Shown: positions 1 through 7,549 of the stretch, piece by piece
Layout of the letters: every line of letters starts with the position of its first letter
Position numbering within the stretch: the stretch's first letter is position 1
Source: Sphingobacteriales bacterium
Lineage (GTDB): Bacteria > Bacteroidota > Bacteroidia > Sphingobacteriales > Sphingobacteriaceae
NCBI GenBank assembly: GCA_013298995.1
Contig: JAAFJW010000019.1
Span: 1-33,770, forward strand
DNA: 33,770 bases
Direction of reading: 5' to 3'
Program-made: the position numbers and the translations under genes
The notes under the pieces: model-generated
Told to the model about the DNA's origin: nothing
The model's input: only the letters and a program-made list of their open reading frames with translations
Databases searched by the model: none

Positions 1-1196
1 AAATTGCACATATAGCCAAGCACATGACCTCCCATTTAGATGGTTACTTGGCCGCCACCCAGCTGGGTATAACCCTTGCTTCGCTAGGCTTAGGCTGGGT
101 GGGCGAATCGGTAATGTCGGCAGCGGTATTAAACTTTTTAGGGATGTTTAATCTCTCTCTCTCAGCGTCGGTAGCTACCAATATTGGTCATATACTTGCT
201 TTTACGATTATTACGGTATTGCATATCGTATTTGGCGAGTTAGCCCCAAAATCGTTTGCCATACAACGCCCCGTAAACACTACGCTTGCCATAGCCCTGC
301 CTTTACAGTTTTTTTATATCTTATTTAAGCCCTTTATTTGGCTATTAAATGGCTTTGCAAATTTTATTTTAAAATTGCTAGGCATTAGTACAGCTGGAGG
401 TCACGAGGCGATACACTCGTCGGAAGAGTTGCAATATTTGTTAGACCAAGGTAAAGAAAGCGGTGCCTTAGATAAAGCCGAACACGAATTGATAAAAAAC
501 GTATTCGATTTTAACGAACGTGTGGTAAAAAACATTATGGTACCACGTACCAAAATTTCGGGTATTGATGTAAGTGCTACACAAGAAGAATTGCTAGAGG
601 TAATTATTGCCGAAGGCTACTCACGCATACCTGTTTACGAAGAAACCATTGATAAAATTGTGGGTATTATACATGCCAAAGATATTTTATCATTAATAGT
701 ACGGCACCAACCTTTTGTGCTTAAAGATATATTGCGCAAGCCACTTTTTATACCCGAATCGCAAAAAATTAACGATTTGATGGCCGAGCTAAAACTAAAA
801 CGCATACAAATAGCGATTGTGTTGGACGAGTTTGGCGGTACGGCTGGTATGGTAACCTTAGAAGATATTGTGGAAGAACTGGTAGGCGATATACAAGACG
901 AATACGACGAAGAAAAACCGATTGTAGAAAAAATATCGGATAACGAATTTATTGTTACCGCATCGGCAACGGTGTATGATGTGAACGAGTTTTTGCCCCA
1001 CGACTTACCCGAAGACGAAGATTACGATACCATGGTAGGCCTAGTAAGCGAAATTTTTGGTAAAATACCCGATGTGGGCGATGTAAAAGAGTTTAACGGT
1101 TACCTGTTTACCATCTTAAAAAAAATAGAGCAAAATGTAGAATCGTTAAAGCTAGATTTACTGGTTAATGAAGCCGATAGGGTGGATATACACTAA
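1..1196 (+). CDS. CNNM/CorC-type hemolysin family membrane protein (5' partial)
   Basis: A membrane protein of the CNNM (DUF21) plus CBS-pair plus CorC_HlyC family, linked in other bacteria to divalent-cation or cobalt/magnesium handling. The reading frame is open from the first bases, and the residues before the first ATG (position 24) read IAHIAKH, which continues the usual family sequence, so the true start lies upstream and this copy is cut by the window edge. Counting from the ATG, residues 1-130 hold hydrophobic membrane segments with the TSHLDGYLAATQLG region. Residues 170-290 hold two CBS domains (VPRTKI and the DEFGGTAGMVTLEDIVEELVG block). Residues 305-385 form the acidic CorC_HlyC transporter-associated domain. 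It ends 28 bp from a convergent gene, with no obvious hairpin between them. Family assignment is firm; the transported ion is not known. Confidence 0.93.
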   Translation, partial: IAHIAKHMTSHLDGYLAATQLGITLASLGLGWVGESVMSAAVLNFLGMFNLSLSASVATNIGHILAFTIITVLHIVFGELAPKSFAIQRPVNTTLAIALPLQFFYILFKPFIWLLNGFANFILKLLGISTAGGHEAIHSSEELQYLLDQGKESGALDKAEHELIKNVFDFNERVVKNIMVPRTKISGIDVSATQEELLEVIIAEGYSRIPVYEETIDKIVGIIHAKDILSLIVRHQPFVLKDILRKPLFIPESQKINDLMAELKLKRIQIAIVLDEFGGTAGMVTLEDIVEELVGDIQDEYDEEKPIVEKISDNEFIVTASATVYDVNEFLPHDLPEDEDYDTMVGLVSEIFGKIPDVGDVKEFNGYLFTILKKIEQNVESLKLDLLVNEADRVDIH

Positions 1197-1224
1197 TTGT
1201 TAAATTTTTGTTGCCCTTATTTAT

Positions 1225-1947
1225 CTACACCATCCCACCGTTTACGGGTATATTGGCACCGTTAATGTACATGGCTTTATCTGATAATAAAAAACGTATC
1301 GTTTCTGCAATTTCGTGTGCTTGGCCATAGCGCTTAGCGGGTATCATTTCTAAATATTTTTGGCGATAGTTTTCGGGTATGGCAGCAGTCATATCGGTTT
1401 GGATAAAGCCTGGCGAAACACATAATACCCTTATTTGGTGTTCGTCATATAACATGCCTGCCTCTTTAGCCAGCGATTTAGAAAACGCCACCAAGCCCGC
1501 TTTTGTAGCCGCATATACCGCTTGGAAAGCATTGCCAGTTTCGCCCACGCTAGAGCTTAGGTTTATAATAACGCCACGTTTTTTAAGCCCAAATATTTTC
1601 ATCGCAACTTTTGATATCATGATAGGGGCTTTTAAATTAAGGGCCAACATTTTATCAATTTCGGCCTCGGGCTGAAAAATGATAGATTTATCTAAAGCAA
1701 TACCTGCATTGTTTATTACGGCATACAATAAATCGCCATGCTCGTTTTTTAAGCGTTTGCAAAAATTGTTCAGTTCGTTTTTGTCGGATAAATCGGCACA
1801 TAAAACATAATTACCTGGCGATGCTGGAGGCAAGTTTTCGGCTTTGGTGGCGTGTAAAATAAGGCTATAATCGGCAGCTAGTAACTCGGCCATAGCCAAA
1901 CCTAGGCCTTTGCTTGCGCCAGTAATTAATACTTTGGGGTTTTCCAT
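1225..1947 (-). CDS. SDR family NAD(P)-dependent oxidoreductase (FabG-like)
   Basis: A classical short-chain dehydrogenase/reductase of 240 residues, cytosolic. The Rossmann cofactor motif TGASKGLG is at residues 9-16, the NNAG structural motif at 79-82, the catalytic Ser in the SSS run at 131-133, and the YxxxK pair is Y145/K149. The C-terminal SPGFIQTDMT segment also fits the FabG-like clade. Substrate cannot be told from sequence: 3-oxoacyl-ACP reduction is possible, but no other fatty-acid synthesis genes are near, so this is more likely a stand-alone SDR. It is convergent with the CorC-type gene and 84 bp downstream of the ParA-type gene on the same strand. Start is the ATG at 1947; no Shine-Dalgarno sequence is evident, as is usual for Bacteroidota. 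Confidence 0.9.
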   Translation of the reverse strand: MENPKVLITGASKGLGLAMAELLAADYSLILHATKAENLPPASPGNYVLCADLSDKNELNNFCKRLKNEHGDLLYAVINNAGIALDKSIIFQPEAEIDKMLALNLKAPIMISKVAMKIFGLKKRGVIINLSSSVGETGNAFQAVYAATKAGLVAFSKSLAKEAGMLYDEHQIRVLCVSPGFIQTDMTAAIPENYRQKYLEMIPAKRYGQAHEIAETIRFLLSDKAMYINGANIPVNGGMV

Positions 1948-2031
1948 TTTTGGGAAGGATTTATTTTGGTTGGGTGCTTTGCAGCATATATCGGCAAAGT
2001 AGGGGGATTATACTGGTTAAATGTGGCTTCA

Positions 2032-3021
2032 TTAATTTTGTTGCTCATTTAATTTGGAAATAATTTTTTCGGTTAGTGTTTTAAAATCCATGTATGCGCT
2101 TCTAACAGCACCTAAATGAGCACCAATTGCACCATCGGAGGGTTTAAGCAAAAAAATAGGCTTTCTGGTTTCCATTGCCATAGGTATTAAACTATGATAA
2201 TGTTTTAGTAGCGATAAGCAGTTTTCATCATCTTCAACAGATTTATCTTTTATTATTTGACCTTTTAAAACAGCTTCAACAAAAACGCGAGGTATTCTAT
2301 TGGCCCATTTTAAATACGATTTTACTGGACGGCTTTCTTTGATACCATGTTGCATGATGACATATCCAAGTGGCTTTATAGCAGAATTTGGGAGTTTTAA
2401 ATCTTTATCCGGGTTTTCTGATTTCCTTTTATCCCACTCTTTTTTCCATTTATCCAATCTGATGCCTAAATTTTTGAGGCCTTGTAACGAAAATAAATCT
2501 GCTGCCATTGGTACCACTACAAAGTCGGCCGCAATAAGTGTTGCCCTATTTATTGCACCAAAATTGGGGCCAATATCAATTACACAGTAATCTGCATTCA
2601 TACGAATGCCAGCTTCATCAATCACTCTGTAAAAAGACGAAATAATCCTAAAAGCAGCCTCATCGCCATCGTTACATTTCCCCCAATTTTCACTTAGTTT
2701 ATCTTCAAACATGGATAGTTCTAAGTCGCCAGCTAGTAAGCCTATTTTATCTGATATGTTATGTATTGTTACTGGTTTAATATCACCAATACCTCTATCT
2801 AAAGGCTTTACAGCATCTAAAATTGTTGGTCTTTCGCTTTCGTTATCATAAATATCAGCAAGTTTATCATCTGTTAAAAACATAGAAGTTAAATTTGCTT
2901 GTGGGTCTAAATCAACAGCCAAACACCTATGGCCTAATTCTGCTAGCATATAAGAAAAATGATAAACCAAAGTTGTTTTGCCTACGCCACCTTTATTATT
3001 AAAAAATGCTATTGTTTTCAT
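2032..3021 (-). CDS. ParA/MinD-type P-loop ATPase
   Basis: A 329-residue deviant-Walker ATPase of the ParA family. The deviant Walker A KGGVGKTT is at residues 10-17 with the signature lysine, the DLDPQ motif at 37-41, and a Walker B-like VIDIG with D149. ParA proteins dimerise on ATP, bind DNA non-specifically and position cargo, and usually work with a ParB-like DNA-binding partner. Here there is no parB and no parS-like array. Instead the start codon overlaps the stop of an AlbA_2/ATPase gene by 4 nt (ATGA), so the two are almost certainly co-translated. It is longer than Soj-type ParA, with an insert rich in Lys and Asp around residues 190-215. This is probably not the main chromosomal parA. 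Role unknown: partition-like module, regulator or defence component are all possible. Confidence 0.88.
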   Translation of the reverse strand: MKTIAFFNNKGGVGKTTLVYHFSYMLAELGHRCLAVDLDPQANLTSMFLTDDKLADIYDNESERPTILDAVKPLDRGIGDIKPVTIHNISDKIGLLAGDLELSMFEDKLSENWGKCNDGDEAAFRIISSFYRVIDEAGIRMNADYCVIDIGPNFGAINRATLIAADFVVVPMAADLFSLQGLKNLGIRLDKWKKEWDKRKSENPDKDLKLPNSAIKPLGYVIMQHGIKESRPVKSYLKWANRIPRVFVEAVLKGQIIKDKSVEDDENCLSLLKHYHSLIPMAMETRKPIFLLKPSDGAIGAHLGAVRSAYMDFKTLTEKIISKLNEQQN

Positions 3022-4202
3022 CTTTGTTTTTTGTAAATGATTACCTCAAAATGGGTTGGTTGGTTAATTATAAAATCGGCGGGTAAGTTACCATTTTTTT
3101 CTAACGCCTTTTTTGCTTTCAAAATCCCAACATTAAAAGCATTCATATAACCTAAATTTTTAACCGCTTCGGCTAATACTGGATTTCTATAATCGTTTTT
3201 AAAAGGAAAGTTTTCTTGCGTTACAGAACCATAAAGCCCACCAGGATTGCTAATTTCAACCCTATCATCAAATTCGTAAAATTTAATTGGGGCATTAGAT
3301 TGATAATCTTTGTGTATTATGGCATTAACTAGCAACTCTTTAAATACAGTATGGGGATAGTTGTACACATAATCACCACCTAATTCGGGCAAAACCATTT
3401 TTACTACTTGTGTTTTAGCAAATTCGTCGATTACTTTTAATTGAGTAGTTAAGTCTCCTTCAAATTTTCTTTCAAAATCAAAATCACTTGTAATATCGGG
3501 TCCTTGGAATTTTACATACTGAACATAAGCACCAGAAATAAAAAATCGAGGATTAGTACCAAACATCAATATAGCAGCATTAGTAGGGCAATCGGCCTTT
3601 AAATCATAAAATTTTAAGGAGGCTAACTGCTCTTTGATTTCTCGGCCATTGGCTAATAATGTATCCTCGTCAATGGCTGTAGGCAAATAAATAAGTTTAA
3701 AAATTTCAATACTCATATCATTTAAGTTGCTACCATAACAAGGTAAGGTATCCCAAGATGAAGCAAAAGAACTTCTTTTTTCGCTCAATATCCGTTCTTC
3801 AACATCGGTGGCATAGCCTTTTCGGGGGCCAATTCTTATACACACTTTTCCTTTAAACCTTGCTGGTGGCAAAAAACTAGGCTGCACCTCTGCTACCGCT
3901 ACATAACCATCAGGGTATTCAAAACCTGATACTACAATAACTGGCGGCGGCACTATTCGGCCATCGGTTCTAAAATCCATTAGCGTTTGCAATATTCTTT
4001 CGTCTCTAGCCAATCCACACCTGCTTCCATCATCATTTACTCCTACAATTAAATAGCCTGGTTTGTTGTGGGCAGGAAAATCATTACAAAACGAGCAGAT
4101 TGCTTCGCCAAATTTGGTAGCATCATTGGTAGAAATTGTTTTTTCTACGCTATCCTGCTCTGTATCTGCTAATAATTTATCTAATTCCTGTTTCGCTATC
4201 AT
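3018..4202 (-). CDS. AlbA_2 (Schlafen-type) domain plus HATPase_c_4 protein
   Basis: A 394-residue protein often named 'ATP-binding protein' or 'RecG-like C-terminal domain protein', although it has no helicase motor. Residues about 15-125 form an AlbA_2/Schlafen-like nucleic-acid-binding fold, including the YLIVGVNDDG strand-turn and the VCIRIG strand. Residues about 285-390 form a GHKL/HATPase_c_4 domain: the N-box is NAIIHKDY at 293-300 and the glycine-rich ATP lid follows at EISNPGGL, 316-323. Proteins of this build occur as regulators and in phage-defence neighbourhoods; the function is inferred, not known. It is the first gene of a two-gene unit with the ParA-type ATPase (4-nt overlap). 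A 175-bp gap separates it from the upstream thioesterase, suggesting its own promoter (see 4207-4214). Confidence 0.85.
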   Translation of the reverse strand: MIAKQELDKLLADTEQDSVEKTISTNDATKFGEAICSFCNDFPAHNKPGYLIVGVNDDGSRCGLARDERILQTLMDFRTDGRIVPPPVIVVSGFEYPDGYVAVAEVQPSFLPPARFKGKVCIRIGPRKGYATDVEERILSEKRSSFASSWDTLPCYGSNLNDMSIEIFKLIYLPTAIDEDTLLANGREIKEQLASLKFYDLKADCPTNAAILMFGTNPRFFISGAYVQYVKFQGPDITSDFDFERKFEGDLTTQLKVIDEFAKTQVVKMVLPELGGDYVYNYPHTVFKELLVNAIIHKDYQSNAPIKFYEFDDRVEISNPGGLYGSVTQENFPFKNDYRNPVLAEAVKNLGYMNAFNVGILKAKKALEKNGNLPADFIINQPTHFEVIIYKKQR

Positions 4203-4206
4203 GTTA

Positions 4207-4214
4207 CAAAGTTA
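4207..4214 (-). promoter_or_regulatory. possible -7 box (TAACTTTG) for the AlbA_2/ParA unit
   Basis: On the minus strand the sequence reads TAACTTTG, matching the Bacteroidota -7 consensus TAnnTTTG, with only TAAC between it and the ATG at 4202. Transcription would then start at or next to the start codon, giving a leaderless message. No convincing -33 TTTG lies about 19-21 bp upstream. In AT-rich DNA such matches arise by chance, so this is tentative. Confidence 0.3.
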
Positions 4215-4377
4215 ATTTCTATTTCCGCTTCTTTTTTATCTTTTTATGCAAGTACAATTTTATTTTGAAAATAGATAAGCGCAAAGCAATTTTAATATTT
4301 TAGCACTTTGTTTTATTTACAAAACCATTATTCAACTACGCCTTTTGTATCTTCATCGGATTTTAGGCCAATACGGC

Positions 4378-4773
4378 TTAATCTTTAAACCTATCGGCCG
4401 AGTAAGTGATTTCGGTTTTAAAATGTGGCGTTGGTTTGCCTTTTTCGTCTAGGTTTACAAATACCATTTTTTCGATGGTAAGTATTTTTTGGCGATTTAG
4501 CTTATTACGCACCTCGCAAGTTAAGGTAATAGATGTAGTGCCAAAATGGGTTGCCAGTATTCCCATTTCGATAATATCGCCTTGCCTAGCCGAACTTACA
4601 AAATTAATTTCGGATAAGTATTTGGTAACAATACTTTTATTATCTAACTGGCAAACGGCGTAAATGGCCGCTTCTTCATCAACCCATTTTAATAATACAC
4701 CGCCAAATAGTGTTCCGTTGGGGTTTAGGTCTTCGGGTTTTACCCATTTTCGGGTATGGAAATTCATGTTCAT
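4378..4773 (-). CDS. acyl-CoA thioesterase, hotdog fold
   Basis: A 131-residue single-hotdog-domain thioesterase of the YciA/cytosolic acyl-CoA hydrolase type, which cleaves acyl-CoA to free acid and CoA. The family block NPNGTLFGG followed by WVDEEAA is at residues 17-36, with D32/E33 in the position of the catalytic acid. The later SARQGDIIE and SITLTCEVRN strands complete the fold. Two candidate starts (codons 1 and 3, both ATG) differ by two residues; the first is used here. It follows yraN by 34 bp on the same strand and probably ends the dnaG-yraN-thioesterase transcript. The substrate range is not readable from sequence. Confidence 0.88.
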   Translation of the reverse strand: MNMNFHTRKWVKPEDLNPNGTLFGGVLLKWVDEEAAIYAVCQLDNKSIVTKYLSEINFVSSARQGDIIEMGILATHFGTTSITLTCEVRNKLNRQKILTIEKMVFVNLDEKGKPTPHFKTEITYSADRFKD

Positions 4774-4807
4774 AACTTCAATATTTTATTAATTTAAGAT
4801 TAGCCTA

Positions 4808-5176
4808 TTAAATGCCATAATCCCAAAAAGCATCTTCAATATGGTTAAGTTTATACTCGGTAGCATTGGTAAACAAAACGCTAATAATATCGAACCTAAT
4901 TTCGCCTTTATGGTCCATTAAATGTATGTACTCGCCAGCGGCTTGGGTTAATAATTGTTGTTTTTTATCGTCCACAAAATCTTCGGGCTGGCCAAAGGTA
5001 TCGCCTGTACGGGTTTTTACTTCTATAAAAATTATGGTGCTATCTAGGTAAGCAATTAAATCAACTTCGGCTTTTTTATAGCACCAGTTTTGGTCCAGTA
5101 TTTCGTAGCCTTTGCGTTCCAAATAGGCTTTGGCAATAGCCTCGCCATTATAACCTGTATTGTTGTGTTGTGCCAT
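4808..5176 (-). CDS. yraN: YraN family (UPF0102) endonuclease-fold protein
   Basis: A 122-residue member of UPF0102, a restriction-endonuclease-like (PD-(D/E)XK) fold predicted to act on DNA; biochemical function is poorly defined. The conserved GE at residues 11-12, the EVD at 37-39 and the EVKTR core at 52-56 form the expected nuclease-like motif with D39, E52 and K54. Length is normal for the family. The start is fixed by context: its ATG shares one base with the TAA stop of dnaG (TAATG), so it is translationally coupled to dnaG. Location next to the primase fits a housekeeping DNA-transaction role, but that is inference. Confidence 0.9.
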   Translation of the reverse strand: MAQHNNTGYNGEAIAKAYLERKGYEILDQNWCYKKAEVDLIAYLDSTIIFIEVKTRTGDTFGQPEDFVDDKKQQLLTQAAGEYIHLMDHKGEIRFDIISVLFTNATEYKLNHIEDAFWDYGI

Positions 5177-7170
5177 TATTTAATAATTACCGAGCCTAAA
5201 TAATTGGAAATATATTTTTCTACCTCTTTTAATTGTAGGTATTCTTTCATTAACTGCAGTTCTTGTTCGTTGCTGTTATCTGCTTGTAATTGTTTTTGTT
5301 TGGTGGCAATCATTGTGGCAATTTTTTTCTTTTTTAAGTGAAAAATGGCTCCCATAATGGTAGCTTTTAGGTTTACTTTTTCGTCGGGTACGTTTATATG
5401 GTGCATATCGTACCAATTGGCACTTAGCATATAAGGCGATGATATTAAGCTTATTACTAAATCTTTGAGTTCTTTATCGGGATGCTGAATCAACGTTTTT
5501 TCGGTGGGCATAATGCCTTTATCTAACTCATCGTGGTAATAAGTGATAATGCGTTCGCACAATTTATCGTTAAAGCTAATATCGCTAAGGTTGGTAATAA
5601 TATAAGGGCCTATGTAGGTATCGGTCATCCCATCCCAGTTTACCAGTTGGTCGCCATAGCTTATCAAAACCCGTATTAATTCCCGCTCTTGGTATTCATC
5701 TGTTATTGGGCTTCGGGCTTCGGGCTGTGGGCTATCGGGCTCTATTGCTGCGGGCAGCGGGCTGTCGGGCAACGGGCTATCGGGCAACGGGCTGTCGAGC
5801 TGTGGGCTATCAGGCAACGGGCTGTCGGGCTGCGGGCTACGGGTTGCGTTATAAACTTTTTTGGCTTTTGTTAATTTTATGTTGTTGAGTTCGGCTATTA
5901 AAATGCGTTCTTCAACGTTAAGCAAGGCACTACACTCTCGCACAAAAACCGAAGCTTTTATGGCATCGGGTATTTTAGCAATGCTTTCGATAATATCCCT
6001 AATTACAGCTGCTTTTTTAATTGGGTCGTTGGTGGCTTCCTTTAGCAGGATTTGGGTTTTAAAAAAAATAAAATCTTGTTGATGTAATTCGATATGGGTT
6101 TTAAATGCCGCCGAACCTAGTTTTTGTATGTACGAATCGGGGTCGTGGCCTTCGGGAAAAAGTACTACTTTGGCATTTAAGCCTTCCTCCAAAATCATAT
6201 CTAAACCCCGCAACGATGCTTTTATGCCCGCCGCATCGCCATCAAACAGTATGGTTACGTTTTTGGTAACCCTAGCCATTATCCTCACATGCTCGGGAGT
6301 AAGCGATGTGCCCGATGCCGCCACCACGTTTTCAACACCTGCCTGATGTACCGATAACACATCGGCATAGCCTTCTACTAGGTAGCAATTATCTACATCA
6401 CGAATCGCTTTTTTGGCCTGAAACAAGCCGTACAGTACGTTTGATTTATTGTAAATATCGCTTTGGGGCGAGTTTACATATTTGGGTACGTTTTTATCGG
6501 TTTTTAGGGTGCGGCCACCAAAACCAATAATCCTACCTGTAAAATTATGTATCGGAAACATTACCCGCCCTCTAAACCTATCGTAAACTTTGCCACTATC
6601 GTTTTTTACGCTTAGGCCAGTTTCTTCCAAAAACTCGGGGCGGTAACCATCGGCAATGGCTTTATCTTGTAAAGCTGTCCACTCATCGGGCGAGTAACCG
6701 AGTTCAAATTTTTTGATAATATCATCCCTAAAACCACGCTCTCTAAAATAACTTAGGCCAATAGTTTGCCCGCTTGGGCTGCCCCACATGGTTGTTTCAA
6801 AAAACTTGGCGGCATAGTTGGTAATAATGTATAGGCTTTCTCGCCTATCTACTTGGGCTTGGTATTCGGGTGTGATTTCGCTTTCTTCAATCTCAATATT
6901 GTATTTTTGGGCTAAGTATTTTAGGGCTTCGGGGTACGCATATTTTTCGTGTTCCATTACAAAGCTAATGCTATCGCCACCTTTACCACAGCCAAAACAT
7001 TTATAAATACCCTTGCTGGGCGATACATTAAACGAAGGCGATTTTTCGTTATGGAAGGGGCAAAGCCCTATCATACTTGTTCCTCGTTTTTTTAGTTGTA
7101 CAAAATCGCCCACAACCTCCTCTATTAAAGCGGTTTCTACAATACGGTCGATGGTTTCTTTCTTAATCAT
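5176..7170 (-). CDS. dnaG: DNA primase DnaG, with a repeat-filled linker
   Basis: Replication primase of 664 residues that makes RNA primers and contacts the replicative helicase through its C-terminal domain. The CHC2 zinc finger has C37, H40, C58 and C61. The primase core contains the RGRVMFPI and IIGFGGR blocks at 200-220. The TOPRIM domain has E266 (VEGYAD) and D310/D312 (LFDGDAAG). Residues 444-488, between the catalytic core and the C-terminal helicase-binding domain, are a run of PDSPLPDSP-type units encoded by a GC-rich 15-nt minisatellite (5707-5841). The repeat keeps frame, so the enzyme should be functional. It is the first gene of a minus-strand run with yraN and a thioesterase. 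The ATG at 7170 sits just before KKETIDRIVE, the normal N terminus. Confidence 0.97.
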   Translation of the reverse strand: MIKKETIDRIVETALIEEVVGDFVQLKKRGTSMIGLCPFHNEKSPSFNVSPSKGIYKCFGCGKGGDSISFVMEHEKYAYPEALKYLAQKYNIEIEESEITPEYQAQVDRRESLYIITNYAAKFFETTMWGSPSGQTIGLSYFRERGFRDDIIKKFELGYSPDEWTALQDKAIADGYRPEFLEETGLSVKNDSGKVYDRFRGRVMFPIHNFTGRIIGFGGRTLKTDKNVPKYVNSPQSDIYNKSNVLYGLFQAKKAIRDVDNCYLVEGYADVLSVHQAGVENVVAASGTSLTPEHVRIMARVTKNVTILFDGDAAGIKASLRGLDMILEEGLNAKVVLFPEGHDPDSYIQKLGSAAFKTHIELHQQDFIFFKTQILLKEATNDPIKKAAVIRDIIESIAKIPDAIKASVFVRECSALLNVEERILIAELNNIKLTKAKKVYNATRSPQPDSPLPDSPQLDSPLPDSPLPDSPLPAAIEPDSPQPEARSPITDEYQERELIRVLISYGDQLVNWDGMTDTYIGPYIITNLSDISFNDKLCERIITYYHDELDKGIMPTEKTLIQHPDKELKDLVISLISSPYMLSANWYDMHHINVPDEKVNLKATIMGAIFHLKKKKIATMIATKQKQLQADNSNEQELQLMKEYLQLKEVEKYISNYLGSVIIK
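5707..5841. repeat. 15-nt minisatellite inside dnaG
   Basis: About 135 bp of degenerate tandem repeat. The plus strand shows reiterated CGGGCTGTCGGGCAA and CGGGCTATCGGGCAA units, encoding (L/Q)P(D)SP pentapeptides on the minus strand. Unit variants keep the reading frame, and GC content is clearly above the surrounding sequence. It breaks down into less regular GGGCTTC and GGGCTGT units at the low-coordinate end. Confidence 0.85.
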
Positions 7171-7549
7171 ACCTAAAAAACAAATTTGCTAAAAAATAAA
7201 GCGGTAGGCAACTATTTTGTGTGAGATAATATGGCTAGGCCAATTTTGTGCCGTTGGTTAATAGCTTGTTTTATGCTAATTTTTTAAACCAAAATGCCTT
7301 AAAACTATTTGATGCTGATAAGCTATGCACCAATACAAAATAGTTTTTTTTTGAATTAGTTTACCCCGGGAATTACGAAAAAAACACATTAATATCCATT
7401 TTTGGGTATATTTGCCCCTGCGTATTACAAATATGTAGCTCGGATGAGGCAATAAGTTGTAGTTTAACTTTACAATAATTTTACTTTTTATATAAATAGT
7501 ATTACCTTACTTTGGCTTTGGGCATTTTAAACATTTACTATCATTACAA
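7171..7549. other. divergent intergenic region between dnaG and the ABC exporter operon
   Basis: 379 bp without a supportable gene. It must hold the promoters of dnaG (minus) and of the ABC-HlyD-TolC operon (plus). A TATATTTG box lies at 7407-7414. The 11-mer AACTATTTTGT near 7210 recurs in inverted orientation near 7340, about 120 bp apart, with no evident function. No RNA gene was recognised. Confidence 0.6.
7407..7414 (+). promoter_or_regulatory. candidate -7 promoter box TATATTTG for the ABC-HlyD-TolC operon
   Basis: TATATTTG fits the Bacteroidota TAnnTTTG -7 element and would give a leader of about 130 nt before the ATG at 7550. No well-spaced -33 TTTG was seen, so this is a moderate guess. 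Confidence 0.35.

Noticed and set aside
2032-3021. Main chromosomal ParA with replication-origin context
   Set aside because: No parB, parS-like sites, dnaA or gid genes nearby; the partner is an AlbA_2 protein.
5689-5888. Tandem GGGCTGTCGGGCAA-type units considered as a CRISPR or as overlapping plus-strand genes
   Set aside because: Units are contiguous 15-mers without spacers, and the plus-strand frames are shadows of the in-frame repeat in dnaG.
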